From positions 2,418,001 to 2,482,000 of the forward strand of contig JABYQN010000004.1 in assembly GCA_022606135.1 (NCBI GenBank): a stretch of DNA of 64,000 bases. The letters run 5' to 3'. Origin of the DNA: Fomes fomentarius. Its lineage: Eukaryota; Basidiomycota; Agaricomycetes; Polyporales; Polyporaceae. A program made the translations under genes and the position numbers. This document shows, piece after piece, positions 1-9,015 of the stretch (positions are counted from its first letter, which is position 1; each line of letters opens with the position of its first letter). The notes under the pieces were generated by a model. That model saw only the letters and a list, made by a program, of their open reading frames with translations. It ran no database searches and had not been told where the DNA came from.

Positions 1-186
1 TCCGGTGCAGTGTAGAACGCACTGGTACGCACAGGAATGCACAGTCATATGGCCATGGGAAAGTACAGTAGGAAAACAAAGGAAACCATATATAGTAAGA
101 AGGAACACAGCCTATCTAATCATATGACCATAAACAAGTGTACACAACTCCGGTCCGAGCACAGCCGGTAGTCCGGAAGTTCAACA
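1..186 (-). repeat. Copia LTR end, inverted copy running off the window
   Basis: This is the first 186 bp of the same LTR that begins at 1264, in reverse orientation. Its terminal TGTTGA lies at 186 reading leftward, and by eye it is identical to 1264-1449. It is the start of an LTR whose remainder lies outside the window. With the LTR at 1264 it brackets the PKS fragment, the two LTR heads facing inward. The stop codon that ends the PKS reading frame is supplied by this LTR. Confidence 0.9.
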
Positions 187-1263
187 CTCCAGAGTCGCCA
201 CAGACCATGGAACTGATCTGAGTGCGAACGGATATCGTGGGATTGGTCCGGTGTACGTAGTGGCACTGCCGTATAAGACATCGAACTCAACGACACCGTG
301 GCCAGCGGTGACCACCTTCCCGAGAGAGGTCACGAACTTGAACATCTCGATACCAGGCTCCAGCATGCGAGGTCGATGGAATGGACAGGTGATTGTGATG
401 TTATTGTGGTGCTGACTCATCGTCTGCAGATATGCTGCCAGGACTGGGTGAGGCCTGATTTTGATGAATGTTGCAGACTTGTTCCTAGAGAGCAGAGCTT
501 GAATGGCATCCTTGAATTGGACGGCCCCCAACATGCCATCCCAATAGTATGCTGCGTCGAATGCATGGTCAAAGACTCTCCCGGTGACAGTCGAGTATAC
601 TGTGACTGTAGGAGGGGAGACGTCGTGGCGAGAGAACACATCAGCGACGAGCTTCTCGAATGCTGCATGACAGAGTTCCATTATCTTGAAGTGGACAGGA
701 ACATGTGTCTTGAGCTTTCGAGCAAAGATGCCCACCGCAGACACCTTCGTGACAGCGAAGTCGATATGGGACTCGGTTCCAGACAAAGTAACTGCATCAG
801 GAGCATTGAAGCATCCAACGATTAGCACGTCTGTCCCAAGCTCTCCGTTCACCTCGTTGATGATCCGCTGCGCATCCTTGGCAGAGCAAGTGACAGCGGC
901 CATCATTCCTCTGGCTTCCTCAACAAGAGACAACACCTGTCCTCGCGTGATCGCAAGCTCGAGTGCAGCAGATTTGGAAGCTGCTCCAGATGCAGAGAGC
1001 ACTGCTGTCTCTCCGGCGGAATGTCCGATGACTATGTCGGGCGAGACACCGACTGCCGCAAGAGTGTCGACTAGCGCGAGCTGGAGCATAGTCAGCGCTG
1101 GGAGAACAATTGATATGGGCCACTGGTCTTCAAGTGCGTCTGGGGTCCCTGTAGAATCAGCGGAGAACAGTCCCGTGCTTTCAATCAGAGAACTCCCGAC
1201 GACAGACGCGTAAACCTTGTCGAGTGCGAGAACACTCTCTCGGAATGGAATGCATGCCTTGTA
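187..1263 (-). pseudogene. PKS acyltransferase-domain fragment
   Basis: About 359 codons are open with no stop. They encode most of a type I PKS acyltransferase domain, with the GHSAGE active-site motif at about 1033-1016 (catalytic Ser near 1019). The translation aligns along its whole length, without gaps of note, to the AT domain of the complete PKS at 47951-56216, from the FKAC/YKAC region just after the AT start to the [16 protein letters not shown] linker before DH. Both ends are cut exactly at LTR ends, so neither KS nor DH is present and no start codon remains. The reading frame and active site are intact, so the break is probably recent. It derives from a paralog rather than a copy of the intact PKS, because substitutions are numerous at both protein and DNA level. 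Confidence 0.85.
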
Positions 1264-1814
1264 TGTTGAACTTCCGGACTACCGGCTGTGCTCGGACCGG
1301 AGTTGTGTACACTTGTTTATGGTCATATGATTAGATAGGCTGTGTTCCTTCTTACTATATATGGTTTCCTTTGTTTTCCTACTGTACTTTCCCATGGCCA
1401 TATGACTGTGCATTCCTGTGCGTACCAGTGCGTTCTACACTGCACCGGACTCTTCTAGACCTTATGTCTGACTCATGCTATGACTGTATCTGACTCATAC
1501 GCCAATACGGACTCTGACTCATTGTCTTATGGCTACATGTGACTGCTTTATCCGCTGACTCATGGACTCATCCCTCATGTATATAAGCAGTCCCTTCTTT
1601 GCCTCTGCTCTTCAGTCGTTCGCTCACTGACTGAAGAGTAAGTCTCTTACCTACATATGCTCTACTACTTCTTACTGACTTAGTACTTGTAGTCTCTCTT
1701 TGTTGTGACTTACAGGTACTTCACTATGCAATATAGTTGTTCGCTCACTGACTGAAGATCTCTCTTTGTTGTGACTTACAGTTGCTCCTCGCCTTACAGG
1801 TTCAGAGTTCATCA
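1264..1814 (+). repeat. 5' LTR of Copia-1
   Basis: Starts TGTTGA and ends TCATCA directly before the PBS. U3 carries four TGACTCA sites and a TATATAAG box. Downstream of the TATA box a 22-bp segment around GCTCACTGACTGAAGA occurs twice (about 1616-1638 and 1736-1759). A GTAAGT splice-donor-like site at about 1639 is followed by several TTACAG acceptor-like sites (near 1713, 1781 and 1797). Confidence 0.93.
1469..1588 (+). promoter_or_regulatory. LTR promoter: four TGACTCA sites plus TATA box
   Basis: Perfect TGACTCA heptamers, the Gcn4/AP-1 type bZIP site, lie at 1469, 1491, 1515 and 1556. They precede TATATAAG at 1581-1588. The same arrangement is repeated in the 3' LTR. By analogy with bZIP-controlled promoters this could make transcription stress- or starvation-responsive. 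That role is inferred; the sites are seen. Confidence 0.7.
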
Positions 1815-1836
1815 GGTTATGAGCCCTGCGCTCTAA
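1815..1836 (+). other. Primer binding site, anticodon arm of initiator tRNA-Met
   Basis: The sequence directly after the 5' LTR reads GGTTATGAGCCCTGCGC. It is the complement of the anticodon stem-loop region of initiator tRNA-Met, including the CAT anticodon, not of the tRNA 3' end. Drosophila copia and yeast Ty5 prime this way. The related element at 7960-11663 has the same site. Confidence 0.8.
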
Positions 1837-2291
1837 TCAGTTGCTCCTCTGTCGACTCTCTGCCTGTGCACTCTCCTCCACTTTCCCTAACTCTTGACTG
1901 TGCCCTCCGACACTGCTGCCAGGGGGACTTTACTGCGCTTGTGACGCAGCCCTGAGCGCTTTTAGTAGTTGCTATCTAGTATCTTTGTACAACCTTTGGT
2001 GCTTTCGTGGCACACGGGTTTTCAAGTATCCTCAGCCAGGCCACGCACTTGCGCCCGCCAGCTGTTGTAGCCGGGGTGGTTATCACCTTTGGACCGGAGG
2101 ACAACCGTTCGGACCCTCCTTACTATACTCTTTTTGATACCTAGACTTGTATAGCTTTTCTTGGGCACAGTTGGCGACTTCTATCTGGATTGTTGGGAAT
2201 ATCGGCTTCCTGACCTTCTGGCTCACCTCAATAGGTGTTCCTCTCTACCAGATCTTGCACGTGGCAAGTCAATCATCGCGTTTTTCTCTGA
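1837..2291 (+). other. Copia-1 untranslated leader
   Basis: About 450 bp between the PBS and the open gag frame, conserved with the leader of Copia-2 (10760-11120, opposite strand). A GGTG-N5-CACC hairpin near 2073 keeps its stem but not its loop between the two elements. A GGAGG...CCTCC pairing flanks the conserved GACAACCGTT segment near 2097. A packaging or dimerisation role is possible but not shown. Confidence 0.5.
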
Positions 2292-3505
2292 ACCATCGTA
2301 CTGGAGCTGCCTACTACTGCCAATAGTCCTCAGCTCAGCTCCGACTCTGAAGCTGAAGTCACCACTGAACTTGCAGAGCATCATTTTACTGCATCAGCGT
2401 TTGATTGCTCGGAACAGCCCCATCTCTTCGATCTAGACGATCAGGTCAATCATTATCACTACGTCTACGACGACGGAGAGCAGGAGTGGGATCAGTGCGA
2501 CGTACAGCTCTGTCCCAATCGCTACAATCAACTCCCTCTTCCGTACGAATTGACCTTCCACTGGGCATATCCAGCAACTTGGCAGCAGGACACCGACCCA
2601 CAACATGGAGTTCCTCTTCCCTATCTTCAGGAAGAAACTCACGCACAGCCCTCCTCGTCTCGTCCTAATTTCTATCTCCGATCTCTCTTCGGAAACTCCC
2701 CTCCTGTCGATTCAAGTCCTCTTCCTCCAGTCTACCTTCCTCCTCCTATCGTCACTGCACCCCCTGTCACGCCTATCACATTCACTCTAGACTTCAAGGA
2801 GGAATATCTCGATTCTCCCCAATACCTCTTATCCATCATGGGAGATATCAAAGTCGACTCTATCCCTGTCCTCTCTTCGGCGAATCAGTACAACGACTGG
2901 TCTGCCAAGATGAAGGGCTATTTCATCTTCATGGACTGTTGGAGTGTTGTCAAAGGTGCTACTCGTCCTACTGAGCAAGCTGCCAAGGACAAGTGGGATA
3001 AACTTGATGGGCAAGCTTGTGGCATGATGTACATGCGTGTCGCACCAAACTTTCACTATGTTCTGGACACTCATATTCCTGTCTCGGGTGGACAACCCAG
3101 GGACATGACTGCTGCTGAGTCCTGGGAAGCGTTACAGAACAAGTTTGGCAAGCCTAACAGTGCCCACGTCTGGGGTTTGTTCGAGTCACTCGTCACTGAG
3201 CCTCGGATGAACGAACAGAAGCCCCTTCAGGATCAGATGATGCGTCTTATCACACGCCTGTGCGAAATCAGTAGCAACGGCATCACACTCTCTGACAACA
3301 TGCAAGCCCTTCTCTTGATGTCCAAGATCCCGGAGTCGTACCGGTCCATGGTCTCTGCACTTATGGCAACTACAGACCTCAACAAGGTCACTCTCGACAA
3401 CATCCAGTCGAAGACCTTGGCTGAGGAGTCCATGCGCAAGAACGGCCAGTCTGCGAACAAGGTCTCCCAGACCAAGCCAAAGCCCAAGGGTCCCTGCTCT
3501 CATTG
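2292..3505 (+). pseudogene. Copia-1 gag
   Basis: An open frame runs from after a TGA at 2289 to the insertion at 3506. It encodes a Copia-type Gag: the YNDWSAKMKGYF segment, a helical capsid-like middle, and the start of the zinc knuckle (CSHC) at 3496-3507. The knuckle resumes after the insertion as CGSGSHHESNC near 3786. The first in-frame ATG is at 2838 (MGDIKVD), yet codons upstream of it (FDCSEQ... CPNR) match the Gag N-terminus of Copia-2. Coding therefore seems to begin upstream without a visible ATG. Disrupted by the insertion. Confidence 0.8.
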
Positions 3506-3780
3506 TTGGAACATGAGTTTTTTTTTTTGAGTGCGACCGATGACGCATCTGGCCCGGACGATACCCTATCGTTGTACGATAAGCCCCTGTATGTTACCGC
3601 TTACGGACTTACCGGTACCTTAGTTATGTCCTGATTTGGTCATTTACATTCCTCTAAGTTACTTATAAGGCTCGCGCATCATCCTGTATTCCTTACGCGT
3701 TTGCTTGGTACAAACACGAATTCATCCTTTTGTTGCTCGCTTCCCTGCTCTCTCGTGCGCTCGCTCCACTTGCTTCAATA
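3506..3780. mobile_element. 275-bp inserted repeat with 7-bp target-site duplication
   Basis: The gag zinc knuckle is interrupted here. CTCATTG occurs at 3499-3505 and again at 3781-3787, and removing one copy plus 3506-3780 restores the knuckle frame seen in Copia-2. The insert has a run of 12 T near its left end (3518-3529). Its last 76 bp (3705-3780) are about 84% identical, with no gaps, to 25560-25635. On the minus strand it would have a fixed 5' head and an A-rich tail, as a SINE would, but no clear pol III A/B boxes were found and twelve bases follow the A run. Confidence 0.75.
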
Positions 3781-6700
3781 CTCATTGCGGGAGTGGCTCT
3801 CATCATGAGTCCAACTGCTATCAGAAGTACCCTGAGAAGCGTCCCAAAGGCAAGGGCAAGGGTAAAGGGAAGGACAAAGACAAGGATAAGGACAAGGGAA
3901 AGAACAAGGACACTTCTCATAACCATGCGCACGTCACAACCGAGTCTGTATCATCTGTACTTGTAGCCGGTTCGTCTAACATCGCTGCTTCTTTCTACGA
4001 TGAGGCTATGGCCTCGAACAGTGTGAACTGGACTGCATGGCTGATGGACTCTGGAGCATCTCAACATATCACTGGTGATCTCTCTGAGTTCATTGAGTAC
4101 CAACCCTTCAATACGCCTGTACTGTTTAACACTGCTGGACAAGGTGATAGCAGCGTCATTCAGGCACTTGGGGAAGGAACTCTGTCTGGAGAAACCTGGT
4201 TAGACGGTCAGAAGGTAGCAATTACTTTGAACCACGTCTACTACATACCAGGCACCATCGGTCACATCTTCTCGACTGGCTCCATTGAGTGCAATGGTTA
4301 CTCCCTCTTTCAAGGGGATGGGCGCATGTGCATTTTTGACAAGCTGCCTGACAGCGCTGTCAAACATGGTTCGACGATTCATATCAAGGGTCGTAAGATC
4401 CTGGAGGCGCGATACAACCCTTCATCTAATTGTTATTGGACTATTATTGAGCTTCACAACAGCAAGCGCATCTATCTCAATGTCCGTAAGTTCAAGACCT
4501 GGCACCGTCGTTTTAGTCATGCGGGCAAGGACGTTCTGCACAACCTTCCTAAGTATACTAAGGGGGTTGATGCTGTTGATCCTGCAGACGAAGAACCGTG
4601 TGATGGATGTGCTTTTGGCAAATCCACTCGTAACCCCTTTCCACCTTCTGAGAAGCGCGCTACTGAAGTTCTCGAACGAGTCCATACGGACCTTGACGGA
4701 CCAATGCGCACTCAGGCTATCGGAGGTTGGAAATACTTCGCCAGTTTCATTGATGACTATTCTGGTCTCGCTCGTGCTTACTTCCTTAAACACAAGTCTG
4801 ACGCGATCCAAGCAATCAAAGACTATAAGGCGTGGGCTGAGAACCAGACTGGCAAGAAGATCAAATTGATCCGCTCAGATCGAGGGGGGGAATACACATC
4901 AGACGAGTTCTCTACACTTCTTCGTTCGCACGGTATCGAGCACCAGAAGACTCTACCGGGTTCGCCTCAACAGAATGGACGTGCTGAGCGCTGGAACCGC
5001 ACTATTACTGAAAAGGCTCTGTCTATGCTCCACCAAGCAGGTCTTAGTCATGGTTTCTGGCAACTCGCTCTTGACGCAGCCGTTCATATCTACAATCGTC
5101 AACCTATGCGACAACACAAGTGGTCGTGCCCCATCACTGTTTGGGATGGTACCGTTCCAGATGTCTCTTACTTCAGAGTGTTTGGGTGCAAAGCTTTTGT
5201 CCACGTGCAGAAGGCAAAGCGCGAAGGGAAACTCGACAAGAAGGCTGTCGAGATGATCTTCGTCGGGTATGAGTCTGGTTCCAAGGGGTATAGGTTTTGG
5301 AATCCAGCCAACCGCTCTATCATCGTGTCCCGCGATGCAACATTTGACGAAGAGTCTTTCCCTGCTCGTAACTTACCTGGCAACTGTCCTTCTACCCCGG
5401 ATGACAGTCTGTTCTCAGATGATCAATCGGATGATTCCTCAAACGATGACTCTGATTTGGTCGATCCCAATGATGCAATTCCTTTCATTCCTCCCAACCT
5501 CTTCAAACCACCACAACCTGACCCTCCAGCGGATGCTGATCCCACTCCTCCTGCAGAAGCTCCTGCTGAGCCTCCTCCTCCTCCGCAACGTCCTCCTACG
5601 CCACCTCCTGTCGTTCCTCCTTGTCCTCCTCACAAACGTGGTCGTCGCCCTCCAGTGGGAGCTAATAAACCAAGCATTGCTCGTGACTGTCCTCGTCGCA
5701 AAAAAGCTGGTATTCCCCACAAGGACTGGACTAATAACAACGTGTATGACAATCCTGCACGTACTGATAATCAGATCGATAAGGATGGCAATCTGCACGA
5801 AGTGGAGACGATACTCGCTTTTCTAGCTGCTGCTCAGTATAAAGCTGGCTTACCTCAGTCGCATAAGGAAGCCATGCGCTCACCTGATGCTGGGAAATGG
5901 CGCGAAGCTGAGAAGTCGGAGTTTGAGTCGCTCATGGAGAATAAGACTTGGGTTCTTGTTCCTCGTCCCAAGGGCCGGCATGTTGTCTCTAACCGCTGGG
6001 TCTATGACATCAAACATGATGGGCGGTACAAGGCTCGTCTGGTTGCAAAGGGTTTCACTCAGGTGTGGGGAGAGGACTACCATGAGATGTTCTCTCCAGT
6101 GGCACGGTTTGAGTCTATCTGGTATTTACTCGCGCATGCAGTGCTTGAGGACTGGGACATCGAGTCAATGGATGTCAAGACCGCGTTCCTGAATGGTGAT
6201 CTAGATGAGGAGATTTATATGGAACAGCCGGAAGGCTGGGTCGTTCCTGGGAAGGAAGATCACATCTGTCTACTCAAAAAGGCTATCTATGGTCTTTAGC
6301 AGGTGTCACATCAGTGGAATGCGAAAATCCATCAATCGCTTCTAGATCTGGGATTTACACGGACATATTCTGATGCTGGGATCTACGTATATCAGCGACA
6401 AGGGGGAGATCACGTCACAATTGTCATTCTTTATGTCGATGATCTACTTCTGATGGGCGATCAGTCTGGTCACATCAAACAAGTCAAGTGTTCGCTTTCT
6501 AAGCAGTACAAGATGACAGACTTGGGATCTGTACAGTGTTTCCTTGGTCTTTGCATCACTCGTGATTGATCTACTCGTATGATCGACATTGACCAGGAAG
6601 AGTACATCCAGTCTGTTCTCGAGCACTTTCAGATGGCTGACTGTAAACCCTCACGTACACCCCTTCCTGTTGGCGCTGTCTTGGCAAGTGCCGACGAACC

Positions 6701-7394
6701 AGCTTCCAATCAGTTCAGGCAATGCTACCAGAGTCTCATTGGCAGTCTTTTGTACACCATGCTCGGAACACATCCTGATATCTCCTTCGCTGTCACACGG
6801 TTATCGAAGTACAATGCCAATCCCTCTGAAGTGCACATGAGTTATGCGAAGTATGTCCTGCGTTACCTTCAAGGGACAAAGGCGTATCGCTTGCACTACA
6901 AGGGAGCGTCTAATGACAGTCTGATCTCCTATTCAGATTCAGATTGGGCAGAAGACCGTGATGATCGGCATTCTACCTCTGGCTTCATCTTCTTGATGGC
7001 AGGTGGTGCTATATCGTGGGCTTTGAGGCATCAGCCTACCATTTTGCTCTCCTCTACTGAGGCGGAATATAAAGCAGCCTCTGATACCTGTCGTCAGTTG
7101 ATCTGGCTGAGGACGTTTGGTGATGAACTTGGTGATGACTTGACCAGGCAGACACCCATGTGTCTAGATAACCAGGGTTTGATTTTCCTGTCAGTCAGTC
7201 CAGTAGTCGACCGGCGTACCAAGCACATAGAGATTCGCTACCACTTCATTCGTGAACAAGTGGAGTCTGGCTCTGTCGAGATCTTCTATGTTGCGACTGC
7301 GGATCAGTTGGCTGATTCTCTCACAAAGAACGTGCCTTATTCCATTTTGGCAAAGTTCGTTGATGAGATCGGTCTTGTTTCCATTGCATCTTGA
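3781..7394 (+). pseudogene. Copia-1 pol (protease, integrase, RT, RNase H)
   Basis: Domains in order: zinc-knuckle remainder and Lys-rich linker, protease (WLMDSGASQH near 4040), integrase zinc region (H..H..CDGCAFGK), integrase core (HTDLDG, SDRGGEY, NGRAERWNR), a Pro-rich linker (about 5500-5640), reverse transcriptase (SNRWVYDIKHDG, YVDDLL near 6438) and RNase H (SDSDWAEDRDDR, STEAEYKA). Stops interrupt the frame at 6297-6299 (TAG, in the usual AIYGLKQ motif) and 6567-6569 (TGA, after CITRD). Otherwise the frame holds to the TGA at 7392. Confidence 0.92.
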
Positions 7395-7405
7395 ACAAGT
7401 GGGAG

Positions 7406-7959
7406 TGTTGAACTTCCGGACTACCGGCTGTGCTCGGACCGGAGTTGTGTACACTTGTTTATGGTCATATGATTAGATAGGCTGTGTTCCTTCTTACTAT
7501 ATATGGTTTCCTTTGTTTTCCTACTGTACTTTCCCATGGCCATATGGTTACTGTGCATTCCTGTGCGTACCAGTGCGTTCTACACTGCACCGGACTCTTC
7601 TAGACCTTATGTCTGACTCATGCTATGACTGTATCTGACTCATACGCCAATACGGACTCTGACTCATTGTCTTATGGCTACATGTGACTGCTTTATCCGC
7701 TGACTCATGGACTCATCCCTCATGTATATAAGCAGTCCCTTCTTTGCCTCTGCTCTTCAGTCGTTCGCTCACTGACTGAAGAGTAAGTCTCTTACCTACA
7801 TATGCTCTACTACTTCTTACTGACTTAGTACTTGTAGTCTCTCCTTGTTGTGACTTACAGGTACTTCACTATGCAATATAGTCGTTTGCTCACTGACTGA
7901 AGATCCCTCTCTGTTGTGACTTACAGTTGCTCCTCGCCTTACAGGTTCAGAGTTCATCA
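7406..7959 (+). repeat. 3' LTR of Copia-1
   Basis: Near-identical to 1264-1814, with a GTT insertion in the CATATG region near 7545 and five C/T differences clustered in the last 130 bp. Preceded by the purine tract GGGAG. It abuts the truncated integrase of the minus-strand Copia element. Confidence 0.93.
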
Positions 7960-8943
7960 ATGTCCTCTCAACTGCCTTCACATCGAGCTTCCCATGACAT
8001 TTGTCTTTCTGCATGTCTACATAGGCTTTGCACCCAAACACACAGAAGTATGATACGTCTGGCTTCTTACCAGACCAAACAGTGATGGGGCATTGCCATT
8101 TAAGACGTTTCATCGGTTGACGGTTGTAGATATGAACAGCGGCGTCGACAGCAAGTTTCCAGAATCCATGAGAGAGACCAGCAAAGTGAAGCATGCATAG
8201 AGCCTTCTCTTCAATGGTTCGGATGAAATGTTCTGCACGACCATTCTGCTGTGGTGAACCTGGCATTGTCTTATTGTGCTCAATCCCATAGCTTAGTAGG
8301 AGAGCCTCAAAAGATTCAGACATGTACTCCCCCCCTCGATCGGAGCGTACCTTCTTGATCTTTCGTCCTGTCTGAGTCTCAGACCAAGCTTTGTACTGCT
8401 TGAAAGCCTCCTCCTGTTCAGACTTGCGCTTCAAACAATAGACTCGACCTAAGCCAGAGCAGTCATTGACGAAGACACAAAAGTAGCTATATCCGCCAAT
8501 CGAGGTACTGATCGGTCCTGCAACGTCCATATGGACAAAGGTTCCATAGCATGTTTCTCTGAGGGAGGAAACGGAGTGCAAGACATCTTGCCTTTTGTAC
8601 ATCCGTCGCAAGGTTTGTCTGATGGAGACCCTACACTATCTACACCTTCAACCGCATCAGGAAGACGATGAACAGCTTCCTTGCCAGGATGACCCCAGCG
8701 ACGATGGGCGAGATCGTGATCTAAAGTGGCTTTGGGTGTAGCATCAAGAACGCCAGAGTTCTTTCTCTCCAGGAAGAGTCCAAAGATATAGAGATTCATC
8801 CGTGGAATGTACTCAGCAGACAGAACTTTCTGACCCGCAATCTTAACCATCAAACCGGGTTTGACAGGGCCCTCAGGCTCCTTGTCAAAGATGCTCATGA
8901 AATACTGCCCTTGGTAGATGAACGAACGTGAACACTCTATCAC
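7960..8943 (-). pseudogene. Copia-2 integrase, truncated and frameshifted
   Basis: The part from 8943 has the integrase zinc-binding region (HRRWGHPG, CDGCTKGK). The core continues in another frame from about 8560 (HMDVAGP, SDRGGEY, NGRAEH). A single-base indel near 8550 separates them. The core ends at GKLDVKAVER, where Copia-1 sequence starts. The part 8943-8449 is in frame with the gag-protease frame and separated from it only by the TGA at 9018-9016. Confidence 0.85.
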
Positions 8944-9015
8944 ACCTGTTGAGAACAGACGAGCATCTCCTACTGCTGGGACGTAACAGACATTATGGAG
9001 AGTGATGTTTACTCG

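Larger units (their letters stand above)
1264..7959 (+). mobile_element. Ty1/Copia LTR retrotransposon, full length, inactive (Copia-1)
   Basis: LTRs of 551 bp (1264-1814) and 554 bp (7406-7959) begin TGTTGA and end TCATCA. They differ by five C/T substitutions and one 3-bp insertion. Internal order is tRNA-Met PBS, gag, protease, integrase, reverse transcriptase, RNase H and polypurine tract (GGGAG at 7401-7405), which is the Copia order. It is inactivated by a 275-bp insertion in gag (3506-3780) and by in-frame stops at 6297 (TAG) and 6567 (TGA). The bases flanking the two LTRs do not match (TTGTA at 1259-1263, ATGTC at 7960-7964), so there is no target-site duplication and the element probably joins two different original sites. 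Confidence 0.95.

Noticed and set aside
298..1213. Open frames on the plus strand across the AT fragment
   Set aside because: They are antisense to a recognisable acyltransferase frame; the same antisense openness is seen over the intact AT (53302-54049).
3518..3529. T run as a pol III terminator of a plus-strand RNA gene
   Set aside because: No A or B box upstream. The run lies inside an insertion and is better read as an A-rich tail on the other strand.
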